A DNA stretch of 64,000 nucleotides from Patulibacter minatonensis DSM 18081 (GTDB lineage Bacteria; Actinomycetota; Thermoleophilia; Solirubrobacterales; Solirubrobacteraceae): assembly GCF_000519325.1 (NCBI RefSeq), contig NZ_KI912613.1:4658469-4722468 (forward strand), read 5' to 3'. The position numbers and the translations under genes are program-made. Of this stretch, positions 1 to 9,994 are shown piece after piece. The notes under the pieces are model-generated. The model was not told the origin of the DNA and searched no databases. It saw only the letters and a program-made list of their open reading frames with translations. Each line of letters opens with the position of its first letter. Position 1 is the stretch's first letter.

Positions 1-517
1 GGATCAGGACGCCGTCGAGGTGGTCCATCTCGTGCTGGATGATCCGCGCCTCGAAGCCGGAGGCCTCGACCATGATGTCGTCGCCCCGGTCGTCCTGGGC
101 GGAGACGCGCAGGTGGACCGAGCGCTCGACGTCGACGAGCACGCCGGCCAGCGACAGGCAGCCCTCCTGCCCGACCTCGGACTCCGCGCCGCGCCACTCG
201 ATGCGCGGGTTGACGAGCCGCCGGACGGGCCCCTCGCCGCCGTCGACCGCGTAGACGAGGACGCGGTGGAGCGTGCCGACCTGGTTGGCCGCGAGCCCGA
301 CGCCGCGGGCGGCGTGCATGAGCTGCCCCATGGTGTCGAGCTCGTGCTTGAGCTGGTCGTCGAAGTGCTCGACCTCGCGGGCCTTGCCCTTGAGCACCGG
401 GTCGCCCCACTGCCGGATGGCCTGGAGCGCGGCGGCGCGGCGGGCGTCGGCCTCGGCCTGCGCCTGCGCGCGGGCGGTCTCGGCGGTCCGGTCCTCCTGG
501 ATCTCAACGTCGGCCAT
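1..517 (-). CDS. def: Peptide deformylase, partial (3' end beyond left edge)
   Basis: Removes the N-formyl group from nascent proteins in the cytosol using a bound metal ion. The 172 visible residues carry all three family motifs: GVGLAANQVG (motif 1, with Asn where many enzymes have Pro), EGCLS (motif 2, metal Cys) and HEMDHLDG (motif 3, the HExxH-type metal site). An N-terminal stretch rich in Ala/Gln/Arg precedes the catalytic domain. The ATG at 517 is preceded by TACCCT (527-532) nine bases upstream, a plausible -10 element. The frame is open to base 2, so only the last few residues are missing. It is divergent from dinB across about 115 bp. Confidence 0.95.
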   Translation of the reverse strand, partial: MADVEIQEDRTAETARAQAQAEADARRAAALQAIRQWGDPVLKGKAREVEHFDDQLKHELDTMGQLMHAARGVGLAANQVGTLHRVLVYAVDGGEGPVRRLVNPRIEWRGAESEVGQEGCLSLAGVLVDVERSVHLRVSAQDDRGDDIMVEASGFEARIIQHEMDHLDGVLI

Positions 518-619
518 CGACCGCCCAGGGTATCGCGGGCCCCACACGGGGCGGATCGCGCCGACGGCACGCCGCGCCCTCGCGGTCCGTCGCGGGTGCG
601 CCACCGTCCGACGACGATG

Positions 620-633
620 CGAACATGCGTTCG
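620..633. promoter_or_regulatory. LexA/SOS box overlapping the dinB start
   Basis: The 14 bp CGAAC-ATGC-GTTCG fit the Gram-positive/actinobacterial LexA operator (CGAAC, four bases, GTTCG) with both arms intact. The last G is the first base of the dinB GTG start codon, so a bound repressor would cover the transcription and translation start. Family knowledge: translesion polymerases are classic LexA targets. Confidence 0.8.
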
Positions 634-1868
634 TGTCCAGCCCGCGGGCGATCCTCCACGCGGACCTCGACGCCTTCTATGCGTCGGTCGAGCAGCGGGA
701 CGATCCCGCGCTCGCCGGGCGGCCCGTGATCGTCGGCGGCGGCGTCGTGCTCGCCGCGAGCTACGAGGCACGCGCGGCCGGCGTCCGCGGCGGGATGGGC
801 GGCGCGCGGGCGTACCGCCTGTGCCCCGACGCGATCGTGGTGCCGCCGCGATGGAGCGCGTACGTCGAGGCCAGCCGGGCGGTGCGCGCGGTCTTCGAGG
901 CGGCCGCCCCCGAGGTCGAGCCCGTGTCGATCGACGAGGCCTTCCTCGACGTCACGGGACTCGACCGGCTGGGCCGGTCGCCCTCGGCGATCGGCAGGGC
1001 CCTGCGCCTGGACGTCCGGCGCGAGGTCGGACTGCCGCTGAGCGTCGGTGGGGCGAGCACCCGGATGCTCGCGAAGATCGCCTGCGGGGCGGGCAAGCCC
1101 GACGGGCTGCTCGCGCTCGCCCCGGACGACGAGCTGCCGTTCCTGCGGGCCCGCCCGGTGGGGGCGGTCCCGGGGATCGGTCCGGCGACGGTCGAGCGGC
1201 TCGACGCGCACGGGATCAGGACCGTCGCCGACATCGCCGCGTGGTCCGAGGAGGTCCTCGTCGCGTGGTTCGGCGGGCACGGCGGCCGCCGGCTCCACGC
1301 CGTCGCCCACAACCTGGACCGGACGCCGGTGCGGTCCGGGAGACGCCGCCGGTCGTTCGGTGCGCAGGCCGCGATGGGTCGGGGTCCGCACGGGTCCGCG
1401 GCGATCGACGCGCGGCTGGTGGGCCTGGCCGACCGGGTGACCCGCAGGATGCGGACGGCGGGCCGGGCGGGCCGGACCATCACGGTCCGGGTGCGGCTCG
1501 GGGACTACACCGCGATCACGCGCGCCAGGACCCTCCCCCTCCGGACCGCGGAGTCCGCGGTCGTCCTCGCCGTCGCGCGGGCGCTCCTGGCCGAGGAGCG
1601 CGCGCTCCTCCGCCGGCGCGGCGTGACCCTCGTGGGCATCGCGGTCTCCGCGCTCGAGGCCGACGACGCGCCGCTCCAGCTCGCCCTGCCGCTCGACGGC
1701 GAGGAGGCCGCAGGGACCGTCCGCGACCCCCGGGCGGTCGACACGGCGGTCGACGCGGTCCTCGAGCGGTTCGGCAGCGGGAGCGTGACCCGCGGGGTGC
1801 TCGTCGGGTCCCCCGGGTCGGAGGGCTCGTGGCCCGACCCCGACGAGCGGGGTCCCGACCGCGGGTGA
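633..1868 (+). CDS. dinB: DNA polymerase IV (Y-family translesion polymerase)
   Basis: Error-prone translesion DNA polymerase, 411 aa. The catalytic core starts at HADLDAFYASVEQ (metal Asp11, aromatic steric-gate region F15/Y16). SIDEAFLDVTG supplies the second metal pair (D101, E102). Later come the thumb/helix-hairpin-helix stretch (PGIGPATVERL) and the little-finger domain. QLALPL near the C terminus resembles a sliding-clamp binding motif. I chose the GTG at 633 because it opens the conserved N terminus and because the LexA box ends there; the frame stays open upstream, but that stretch is antisense to def and has no Pol IV homology. Regulation is probably SOS-dependent. It converges on the CYTH gene through a strong hairpin. 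Confidence 0.93.
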   Translation: MSSPRAILHADLDAFYASVEQRDDPALAGRPVIVGGGVVLAASYEARAAGVRGGMGGARAYRLCPDAIVVPPRWSAYVEASRAVRAVFEAAAPEVEPVSIDEAFLDVTGLDRLGRSPSAIGRALRLDVRREVGLPLSVGGASTRMLAKIACGAGKPDGLLALAPDDELPFLRARPVGAVPGIGPATVERLDAHGIRTVADIAAWSEEVLVAWFGGHGGRRLHAVAHNLDRTPVRSGRRRRSFGAQAAMGRGPHGSAAIDARLVGLADRVTRRMRTAGRAGRTITVRVRLGDYTAITRARTLPLRTAESAVVLAVARALLAEERALLRRRGVTLVGIAVSALEADDAPLQLALPLDGEEAAGTVRDPRAVDTAVDAVLERFGSGSVTRGVLVGSPGSEGSWPDPDERGPDRG

Positions 1869-1874
1869 CCCGGG

Positions 1875-1912
1875 GAGCCCCGGACCCGGGCGTGCGGGGC
1901 CCGGGCGGGCTC
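1875..1912. terminator. Bidirectional terminator hairpin between dinB and the CYTH gene
   Basis: Nested inverted repeat: an outer GAGCCC (1875-1880) pairs with GGGCTC (1907-1912), and an inner CCCGGGC (1885-1891) pairs with GCCCGGG (1899-1905) around a 7-nt loop. It lies between two convergent stops and touches the CYTH stop codon. There is no T-tract, as is common at this GC. Confidence 0.6.
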
Positions 1913-2486
1913 AGCCGGCCGCGGCGGCCAGCAGCCCGGCGTAGCCGGTCGACTCGACGTCGCCGTCGTCGATCCCCAGGGCCGCACGGAGGTGCGCCAC
2001 CTTGGCGGCGCACGCCTCGGCATCCCCTGCGGGGCCGACGACCGCCTCGAGCTCCACGAACGTCCCGAGCCCGTCGACGTCGTCGAGGTGGATGCGGACG
2101 CCCTCCCACAGCAGGAGCCCGCGGGTCTTCAGCACGTCGGCGGTGGTCCCGAGGCGCTCGTCGAGCGTCGCGCGGACGGTCGCGGGATCGTCGACCGCGA
2201 GGAGCTCGTACGCGCTCTCGCGGGCGACGGCCTCGTCCGCCCGCTCGTAGTGGATGAGGTGCGCGACGAGGACGTCGACGCCGGCGCGGCCCGGCCACGG
2301 CTCGCGCCGCTCCACCCGGAGCTTGAGCCTGCCCCGGGGCGCCGCGAAGTAGGTGTCCCGCTGGTGGAGCACCGCAGTCGGCTCGGCCCCGGCGGCCAGC
2401 GCGCGGGCCTCGAGGACCGCGACGTCGGCGCACCGCGCCTTCAGCTCGACGTTGCGCCCGGTCCGCCCGGCTCGGTCGGCGTCCAT
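1911..2486 (-). CDS. CYTH-domain protein (class IV adenylate cyclase-like / triphosphate-binding)
   Basis: A 191-aa single-domain CYTH tunnel protein. These proteins bind triphosphate groups through an ExExK-type strand and act as class IV adenylate cyclases or triphosphatases. The N-terminal signature here is NVELKAR, which lacks the first Glu of ExExK but matches the N(I/V)E(I/L)KAR form common in CyaB-like actinobacterial proteins. Alternating basic and acidic strands follow (KLRVERR, FVELEAVV). A CACCCT hexamer lies 7 nt before the ATG. Substrate is undetermined: cyclase, thiamine-triphosphatase or inorganic triphosphatase are all possible. Confidence 0.8.
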   Translation of the reverse strand: MDADRAGRTGRNVELKARCADVAVLEARALAAGAEPTAVLHQRDTYFAAPRGRLKLRVERREPWPGRAGVDVLVAHLIHYERADEAVARESAYELLAVDDPATVRATLDERLGTTADVLKTRGLLLWEGVRIHLDDVDGLGTFVELEAVVGPAGDAEACAAKVAHLRAALGIDDGDVESTGYAGLLAAAAG

Positions 2487-2528
2487 GGGACCAAGGGTGC
2501 CAGCCCCGGCGACGACGCGATTCCTGGG

Positions 2529-4658
2529 CTACCGCGGATCGACCTCGATCGCCAGGACGACCCCGCGGTGGGCGTTGTCGTCGACGACCGCCGCGACCGC
2601 GTCCCGGACCGCGGCCACGGTCGCGGCGCGGGAGGTCGCCTTGACGAGCAGCTGCCGGCGGAACCGCGCCTGGCGGCGGAAGAGGGGGACGGGCCCCATC
2701 GTGTCCTGCGGCATGCGGACGATCAGGGCGTCGGCGGCGGCCTGGACGCGGTGCTCGTCGGGGTGTTCGCAGACGACGCGGACGATCGTGGAGAACGGCG
2801 GGTACCCGAGCGTCCGCCGGCGCTCGATCTCCTCCACGACGAAGCCGTGCGCGTCGTGCCGGGCGGCGAAGCGCAGCGACGGGTCCTCGGGCGAGCGGGT
2901 CTGGACGAGCACGCGGGCCGGGGCCTCCCCCGCGCCCGCGCCGCGCCCCGCACGCCCGGCGAGCTGCGCGACGAGCTGGAAGGTGCGCTCCTGGCTGCGG
3001 AAGTCGGGGAACCGCAGGGTCGCGTCGGCGTCGACGACCACGCCGAGCTCGACGCCCGGGAAGTCGTGGCCCTTGGCGATCATCTGGGTGCCGACGAGGA
3101 TCCCGTGGTCGGCGGCGCCGAAGGCCTCCAGCACCGACGAGCGGTCCCGGACGTCGGCGTCGAGCCGGTAGACGTGGCCGGGGAGCTCCTCGGCGAGCTG
3201 CTCCGTGCCCAGGCCGTGCTGGCCGACCGACACCGACGTGCAGGTGACGCAGCGTCCCGGCGGGCGCTCCTGGTGGCCGCAGTGGTGGCAGCGCAGGACG
3301 CCGCGGGTGCGCCCCGACGCCGAGGATCCGCCGTGCAGGACGAGCGAGACGTCGCAGTTCGGGCACTCCCAGGTGTGGCCGCAGTCCGCGCACTCCATCC
3401 ACGTCGCCCAGCCGCGGCGGTTGAGGAGGACGATCGCCTTGCGGGCGTCCGCCAGCGCGCGATGGACCTCGGGGTGCAGGGCGCCGCGCGTGCCGCGGAC
3501 GTCGATCAGGCGGACGGCGGGCATCTCGCCGCCGTCGGCCCGGCGAGGCAGCCCGATCCGGCGCAGCGACGCCCACGACTCCGGGCGCGGCGTCGCCGAC
3601 CCGACGAGCAGGACGGCGCCGGCGTCGGTCGCCCGCCACGCGGCGACGCGCCGGGCGTCGTAGCGGGGGTCGCCGTCGTGCTTGTAGGCGGGGTCGTGCT
3701 CCTCGTCGACGATCACGAGCCCGAGGTCCGAGACCGGCGCGAACACCGTGGACATCGGGCCGACGCAGACGCGGGCCTCACCGGAGCGCAGGCGCCACCA
3801 CTCGTCGCGGCGCTCGCCCTTCGACAGGCCCGAGTGCAGGACCGCGACGGTCTCCCCCAGCCGGCGGCGGAAGCGCGCGACCGTCTGCGGCGTCAGCGCG
3901 ATCTCGGGGACCAGGACGAGGACCGTCCGCCCCGCGTCGACGACGCGCTGCGCGGCCTGCAGGTAGACCTCGGTCTTCCCGGACCCGGTGACCCCGTGCA
4001 GCAGCAGGCGGCGCTCGCGGGTCGGGGCGTCCGGATCGGCGAGGACCGCGGCGATCCGGCCGACCGCGAGGTGCTGGTCGGGGTTCAGCGGCGGAGCCGT
4101 GCGCCCGTCGCCGTGGAGCCCGCCGACCTGGGCGTGGTCGGGGCGGCGGCCGTGGGCGCGCTCCTCGATCCGCACCAACCCGCGGCCCTCCAGCCGGCGC
4201 AGGGCAGGCAGGTCGTCGCCCGCCCAGTCCGGCAGGCGGTCGAGGAGCGCGCGCTGGTTGGCGTTCAGGCGGACGTCGGCCCACGGATCGGCGGGGTCGG
4301 CGGGGTCGCCGGGGACCACCGGCTCGGCCCACTTCCGCGTCCGCTCGCCCACGCCCTCGGGCGGCAGGAGCAGCTCGAGGCAGCGCGCGCGGGTGGAGAC
4401 GATGTCGTCGGCCATCCAGAGGGCGAGCCGCACGAGCTCCGGCGGCAGGGAGACGTCGGAGACGGCGGTCGGGGCCTTCAGCCGGTGGTCGGAGTCCTCG
4501 GCCAGCCCGGTGACGACGCCACGCAGTCGTTGCCGGCCGAACGGCACGTCGACGACCGCGCCGACGTCGCAGCCGTCGGGACGGGCGTAGTCGAACGGGC
4601 CGCGGACGCCGCGGGCCGAGACCAGCGGCTCGACCTGGATGACGCGCGGACCGAACAC
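2529..4658 (-). CDS. priA: Primosomal protein N' (replication restart helicase PriA)
   Basis: Superfamily 2 DNA helicase that reloads the replisome at collapsed forks. In order: the 3'-DNA-binding N-terminal domain (RGPFDYARPDG), Walker A (GVTGSGKTEVYL), the DEEH box (VIVDEEHDPAYKHD), paired zinc-binding cysteines between motifs IV and V (CADCGHTWECPNC, then CHHC and CVTC), helicase motifs V-VI (TQMIAKGHDFPGVELG, AGRAGRG) and the C-terminal domain. I prefer the GTG at 4658 (709 aa) because it begins just before the conserved N terminus; an in-frame GTG at 4763 would add 35 non-conserved Arg/Gly/Pro-rich residues and crowd the divergent PH gene. Many actinobacterial PriA proteins are degenerate, but here Walker A and DEEH look intact. 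Confidence 0.92.
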   Translation of the reverse strand: MFGPRVIQVEPLVSARGVRGPFDYARPDGCDVGAVVDVPFGRQRLRGVVTGLAEDSDHRLKAPTAVSDVSLPPELVRLALWMADDIVSTRARCLELLLPPEGVGERTRKWAEPVVPGDPADPADPWADVRLNANQRALLDRLPDWAGDDLPALRRLEGRGLVRIEERAHGRRPDHAQVGGLHGDGRTAPPLNPDQHLAVGRIAAVLADPDAPTRERRLLLHGVTGSGKTEVYLQAAQRVVDAGRTVLVLVPEIALTPQTVARFRRRLGETVAVLHSGLSKGERRDEWWRLRSGEARVCVGPMSTVFAPVSDLGLVIVDEEHDPAYKHDGDPRYDARRVAAWRATDAGAVLLVGSATPRPESWASLRRIGLPRRADGGEMPAVRLIDVRGTRGALHPEVHRALADARKAIVLLNRRGWATWMECADCGHTWECPNCDVSLVLHGGSSASGRTRGVLRCHHCGHQERPPGRCVTCTSVSVGQHGLGTEQLAEELPGHVYRLDADVRDRSSVLEAFGAADHGILVGTQMIAKGHDFPGVELGVVVDADATLRFPDFRSQERTFQLVAQLAGRAGRGAGAGEAPARVLVQTRSPEDPSLRFAARHDAHGFVVEEIERRRTLGYPPFSTIVRVVCEHPDEHRVQAAADALIVRMPQDTMGPVPLFRRQARFRRQLLVKATSRAATVAAVRDAVAAVVDDNAHRGVVLAIEVDPR

Positions 4659-4831
4659 CGCGGTGATCGTCGCAGGAGCGCGGCGCGGGCCGACGGCCGG
4701 CGGTGTTCCGGCACGGGATCCGTCCCGGCCCGCGCCGGTCCGGCACCGCCGGCACCCGGTCACGCCCCGGGACCGACCGTCGACCGTCCATCGGGCCCGT
4801 CCACCGCCTGCACCGCCGGTATCGTCGCGGC

Positions 4832-5365
4832 ATGGACCTGAACGACGACGAGACCCTGATCTTCAAGACGAGCCCGTCGTGGAAGAGCCAGTTCGGCAAG
4901 CACGTGATGCTCGTCATCGGGTCGATCCTCGTCGGCGCCGTCGTCGGCCTGATCGCGGACGTCGGCATCGGCATCGCGGCCGGCGTCGTGATCGCGCTCG
5001 TCGTCTTTGGCCTGCTCTGGGCCGAGCGTTCACGGACGACGTACATGGTCACGAGCCAGCGGATCCAGGTCCGGGAGGGCTTCCTCTCGAAGGAGGTCCA
5101 GCAGACGCGCCTGGACCGCATCCAGAACGTCACCCTCGACCAGTCGGTCGCCGAGCGGCTCCTGCGCATCGGCACCGTCGACTACGACACCGCCGGCGAC
5201 GACGGCTCGCGCTTCCGGATGATCGGGGTGTCGAACCCGGACGGGCTCGTGCGGCTCGTCGACCGCACCCAGCGCGACGCGTTCGACGCCGAGCGCGACC
5301 GCAACGCCCGCGCCGAGGCCGAGGCCGACGCCCGGGTCCGCGGCCGCTCGGGCGACGGGCTCTGA
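4832..5365 (+). CDS. PH-domain (bacterial PH, YdbT/DUF304-like) membrane protein
   Basis: A 177-aa protein with two adjacent membrane segments (about residues 25-43 and 46-64) followed by a bacterial pleckstrin-homology domain (about 65-145) with the typical start TTYMVTSQRIQVREG and the QQTRLDRIQNV strand. The C-terminal 30 residues are a charged Arg/Glu/Ala tail. The PH domain would face the cytosol; the family's molecular role is unknown. ATG 4832 is chosen over upstream in-frame codons because TATCGT (4820-4825) sits exactly 6 nt upstream, suggesting a leaderless mRNA. It converges with the kinase-like gene 16 bp after its stop. Confidence 0.85.
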   Translation: MDLNDDETLIFKTSPSWKSQFGKHVMLVIGSILVGAVVGLIADVGIGIAAGVVIALVVFGLLWAERSRTTYMVTSQRIQVREGFLSKEVQQTRLDRIQNVTLDQSVAERLLRIGTVDYDTAGDDGSRFRMIGVSNPDGLVRLVDRTQRDAFDAERDRNARAEAEADARVRGRSGDGL

Positions 5366-5381
5366 TCCCGGGTCGGGGCGG

Positions 5382-6218
5382 TCAGCGCCGCCGCCGGCGG
5401 TCGTAGGCCCGCCAGACCTCGTCGTACACGTCGTGTGCGGCGAAGAACGGGGCGAGCGCCGCGTCGTCCTCCCAGCCGTAGCCGTCGAGGGCGTCGCGGA
5501 CGACCTCGGGGCCCGCGCCGCGGCCGCGCAGGCTGAGGACGAGGCCCGCGACGTCCCAGTGCGCCGGGCCCCGGAACGTGTCCTCGAAGTCGTTCCAGAC
5601 GAGCCCCGTCGGCGTCCGGAGCAGGTTGCTCAGCGAGACGTCCCCGTGGAGCGCCCGGGCCGGGAGCGTGGACGCGAAGACGTCGCCGCGGAGCTCGTCC
5701 AGGCGCGAGCCGAGCGCCGTGAGCGCCGTCGCCCCGCCCACGTCGGCGGGTTCCAGCACGTGGAGGAGCCGCTCGATCCGTCCGCGGAGGTCGTCGGCGG
5801 TGTCGAGGTCTCCGGGGAACGGCTCGAGCGCGTCGTGCAGGTCGCGCAGCGCCCGTCCGACCTGGCGCCCGCCGGTGGGCCGGACGGCGGGCCCGGTGTC
5901 CGGCACCCACCCGACGAGGGTCATCCAGAGGCCGTCCTGTTCGTGCGGGCCCGGCGCCGCGTCCGCGCAGGGTGCGACCGCCAGGCCGCTCGGGGCGAGG
6001 AACCGCAGGACCGCGAGCTCCCGCGCCAGCCACCCGCGCGGATCGGCGTGCAGTGCCACGGTCCCGGTCATCACCCGGGCAACGACCGGGGACGGCCGCA
6101 GGTGCACGAGCACGTTGCTCCCCGACGCGACGAGCACGGGGTCGTCGCACGGGATCCTCTGCGCGTCCGCGACCGCCCCGGCGGCACGGAGGGCACGGCG
6201 CTCGAGCTCGGCGGTCAT
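5382..6218 (-). CDS. Aminoglycoside/choline-type phosphotransferase family protein
   Basis: A 278-aa small-molecule kinase of the APH/ChoK fold. The Brenner-type catalytic loop is ALHGDVSLSNLL (catalytic Asp in HGD, metal Asn in SN), followed by the metal-binding Asp in VWNDFEDTFRGP. The N-lobe nucleotide region (SGSNVLVHLRPSPVVARV) is recognisable though the Lys is not obvious. The true substrate cannot be read from sequence, and a resistance role should not be assumed. ATG 6218 was chosen since the upstream extension is Pro/Arg-rich and unlike the family. It is divergent from the dehydrogenase gene at 6302. Confidence 0.8.
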   Translation of the reverse strand: MTAELERRALRAAGAVADAQRIPCDDPVLVASGSNVLVHLRPSPVVARVMTGTVALHADPRGWLARELAVLRFLAPSGLAVAPCADAAPGPHEQDGLWMTLVGWVPDTGPAVRPTGGRQVGRALRDLHDALEPFPGDLDTADDLRGRIERLLHVLEPADVGGATALTALGSRLDELRGDVFASTLPARALHGDVSLSNLLRTPTGLVWNDFEDTFRGPAHWDVAGLVLSLRGRGAGPEVVRDALDGYGWEDDAALAPFFAAHDVYDEVWRAYDRRRRR

Positions 6219-6301
6219 CGGCCGAGGCTCGCAGACCCCGACGGGTACCGGGCGTGCAGGCCGCGGTCGTCGCCCGGCCGTCCACGACCCCTGGAGTCCC
6301 C

Positions 6302-7159
6302 ATGCCCGCATCCCCCACCGTCGCCCTGCTCGGGACCGGCACGATGGGCGCCCCGATGGCGCGCAACCTGCTGCGCGCCGGACTCGCGGTCCGCGTCTGG
6401 AACCGCAGCCCCGAGAAGGCGCAGGCGCTCGGCGACGACGGGGCGGAGATCTCTGCCGATCCCGCCACCGCCGTCCGCGGCGCCGACGTCGTCGTGACGA
6501 TGCTCGACGCCGCCGCCGCGGTCCGCGAGACGATCGCCGCCGCGGCCCCCGGGCTCACGCACGACCAGGTCTGGGTGCAGGCCAGCACCGTCGGCGTGGC
6601 CGGGACGCAAGGCCTCGCAGCGCTCGCCGAGGACCTCGGGCCGCGCTTCGTCGACGCGCCCGTGCTGGGCACCCTCGGCCCCGCGCAGGACGGCACCCTC
6701 GTGATCCTCGCCAGCGGGCCCGACGACGCGATCGACGTCGCCCAGCCCGTGTTCGACGCGGTCGGGTCGCGGACCATGCGGGTCGGCGCAGCCGGGGCGG
6801 GGACGCGCCTGAAGCTCGTCGCCAACTCGTGGGTGCTCGCGGTGACCGCCGCCACGGCCGAGGCGTTCGCGCTCGCGCAGGGGCTCGACCTCGACCCACG
6901 GCTGTTCGTCGAGGCGGTCTCGGGCGGTCCGCTCGACCTGCCGTACCTGCACGTGAAGGGCCAGTCGATGCTCGACGACGCCTACCCGACGGCGTTCTCG
7001 GTGAAGAACGCGCTGAAGGACGCGCGCCTCGTCGGCGACGCGGCCGACGGCGCCGGCGTCCGCAACGGCATCTCGGCCGTCGCCGCCGAGCACCTCGACC
7101 GCGCGCTGCAGGCGGGCCACGGCGAGGACGACATGGCGGCGCTCTTCAAGGGCGTCTGA
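6302..7159 (+). CDS. NAD(P)-dependent beta-hydroxyacid dehydrogenase (3-hydroxyisobutyrate dehydrogenase family)
   Basis: A 285-aa enzyme oxidising beta-hydroxyacids such as 3-hydroxyisobutyrate or tartronate semialdehyde. The N-terminal Rossmann domain begins LLGTGTMGAPMARNLLRAG, with WNRSPEKA as the dinucleotide-selectivity strand; the Arg/Ser suggests NADP preference (inference). Substrate-binding DAPVLG and the catalytic-Lys helix (GTRLKLVANSW) are present, followed by the all-helical C-terminal domain. GGAG lies 9 nt upstream of the ATG. A strong terminator follows the stop. The exact substrate is not determinable. Confidence 0.88.
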   Translation: MPASPTVALLGTGTMGAPMARNLLRAGLAVRVWNRSPEKAQALGDDGAEISADPATAVRGADVVVTMLDAAAAVRETIAAAAPGLTHDQVWVQASTVGVAGTQGLAALAEDLGPRFVDAPVLGTLGPAQDGTLVILASGPDDAIDVAQPVFDAVGSRTMRVGAAGAGTRLKLVANSWVLAVTAATAEAFALAQGLDLDPRLFVEAVSGGPLDLPYLHVKGQSMLDDAYPTAFSVKNALKDARLVGDAADGAGVRNGISAVAAEHLDRALQAGHGEDDMAALFKGV

Positions 7160-7180
7160 GCGGGCCCGCCCCGGAACGAC

Positions 7181-7206
7181 GACGGGCGCCGCAAGCGGCG
7201 CCCGTC
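7181..7206. terminator. Bidirectional terminator between the dehydrogenase and metK
   Basis: Perfect 11-bp stem (GACGGGCGCCG / CGGCGCCCGTC) with a CAAG tetraloop, between convergent stops at 7159 and 7230. Confidence 0.8.
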
Positions 7207-7229
7207 GGTCCTGCGGAGTGCGCTCCCGG

Positions 7230-8446
<1,217 letters not shown>

Positions 8447-8450
<4 letters not shown>

Positions 8451-9991
8451 GGGATCCTGAGGTCGACGTCAAGGGTGTCCTCCCGCCCGTCCGTGCGCGA
8501 GCGCAGGCTGGCCGAGCGCACCCGTCGCAGGCCGTCCAGGAGGGCACGGTCCGCGCTCGAGAGGCTCCCGGCCGGCGGCGCGGCGACGCGCAGCAACAGC
8601 GAGAAGTCGAGAAAGCCTATCGACATGGCGACATTTGGCGTCCTCCCGTCGTCGCGGTCCCAGTCCACGCGATCGGTCAGGCGGGGACCGCCCGCGAGCA
8701 CGGCCTCCGCCCCGGCGCGCGAGGTGTAGACGACCACGCGGTCGCCGTCGACGAGGTATCCGGCGCCCCCGCCCCCGGGCAGCCGGAGCGCCCACGAGCG
8801 TCGCCCGGCGACCCGGCGGACGTCGACGCGGCGGTCGCCGAGGGCGCGGGCGAGCCGGGGGCGCAGCCCCGCCAGCGCGGAGGCGGCCCGCCGGCCGTCC
8901 GTCACCGGGACGACGACCGTGACCGCCAGCCCGCGCGAGTCGGGGCCGGTCGCCCGGCCCTCGGCGTCGGGCCCGGGGGTGAGCACGACCTCCGAGGGGC
9001 TGCGCTGCGCGCCGACGACGTCGCGGCGCACCCGGCCGCCGGTGCGCACGTCGATCCGCTCGACCACGGACGAGAGGAGCGCCGCGACGTCCTCCGGCCC
9101 CTCGCCGCGGGACGCCGCGATCGCGTCCAGCACCCGCGAGGTGGTCGCCAGCGGGTCGGTCGTGAGGATCGTCCCGACGGCCCCCGACGGGGCGAGCACC
9201 GGCGTGGTCGCGGAGAACGGCCGGCTCCCGTTCGGCGCGGTGTCCGTGCGGACCACCAGTCGCGCCCCGTCGCCCGTCGGGGTCGCCCCGATCGCGATGC
9301 CCCCGAGGACCGGGCGGTCCAGCGCGGCGGCGATCGTCGCGGCGCCCCGCCCCCGCGTCGCCAGCACCCGCCGGACCCCGTCGGGCGACAGCCAGGCGGT
9401 GGCGAGGCGGTTCCGCGGCAGGCCGTCGACGAGGCGTCGCTGCAGCGGCAGCGCGGCGAGCGACCCGCGAGCGCCGGGAACTCCGAGCAGCGCCCGGGCC
9501 TGCCGGACGACCGTGGCCGGCCCGATCGCGAGGAACCGCCCGAGGCGTTGCACGGTGCGTCCCCCGCAGCGGCGGACGGGCCCCGCGTCGGTGCGCCGTC
9601 CCCCGCGCTCGACGAGCACGAGCGGCGCGGCGGGCCCCCCGTCGCGGACGCGGACCAGGGCGACGGTCACCTCGCGCGCGGACACGGGGACGGCCGGGCA
9701 GCCGCCGGGGATCAGCCCGTCGCGCAGACGGCCGAGGAGCGCCGTGCCGCCGGGCAGGTCGTCGAGGCGCCGCAGCGCGTCGTCGACCTGCGGCGTCGTC
9801 TGGTCCGCCGCGACCTCGACCGCGATCAGGGCGCCCTCGGGCACCAGGCGCAGCGACGCGCCGGACGGGCGCAGCGGCGGCTCCTCCTCGGCGCTGAGGA
9901 GGAGCACCACGCCGATCGCGGTCAGGAACACCGCGAGCGCCACCGCGGCGGCGATGCGTCGCCGCGACGGCCGTCGGGGCGCCCGGGGCAT
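8447..9991 (-). CDS. Membrane-anchored DUF3352-like protein of unknown function
   Basis: A 514-aa protein with a basic N terminus, one membrane segment (about residues 12-33), and a large extracytoplasmic part. Strand-turn patterns such as ALIAVEV, followed by paired helical repeats with many FLA/ALL hydrophobic stretches, recall DUF3352 proteins, but I cannot confirm the family. Only a few Cys are present ([14 protein letters not shown]). It is encoded 3 bp after der and overlaps metK by 4 bp, so it is co-transcribed with housekeeping genes; that context does not by itself suggest a function. Confidence 0.7.
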
Positions 9992-9994
9992 CGG

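Noticed and set aside
5382-6218. Aminoglycoside resistance gene
   Set aside because: The APH fold is shared by many metabolic kinases and the context gives no resistance link.
8451-9994. SAM riboswitch in front of metK
   Set aside because: metK overlaps the preceding gene by 4 bp, so there is no leader to hold one, and the cmk promoter is nearly leaderless.
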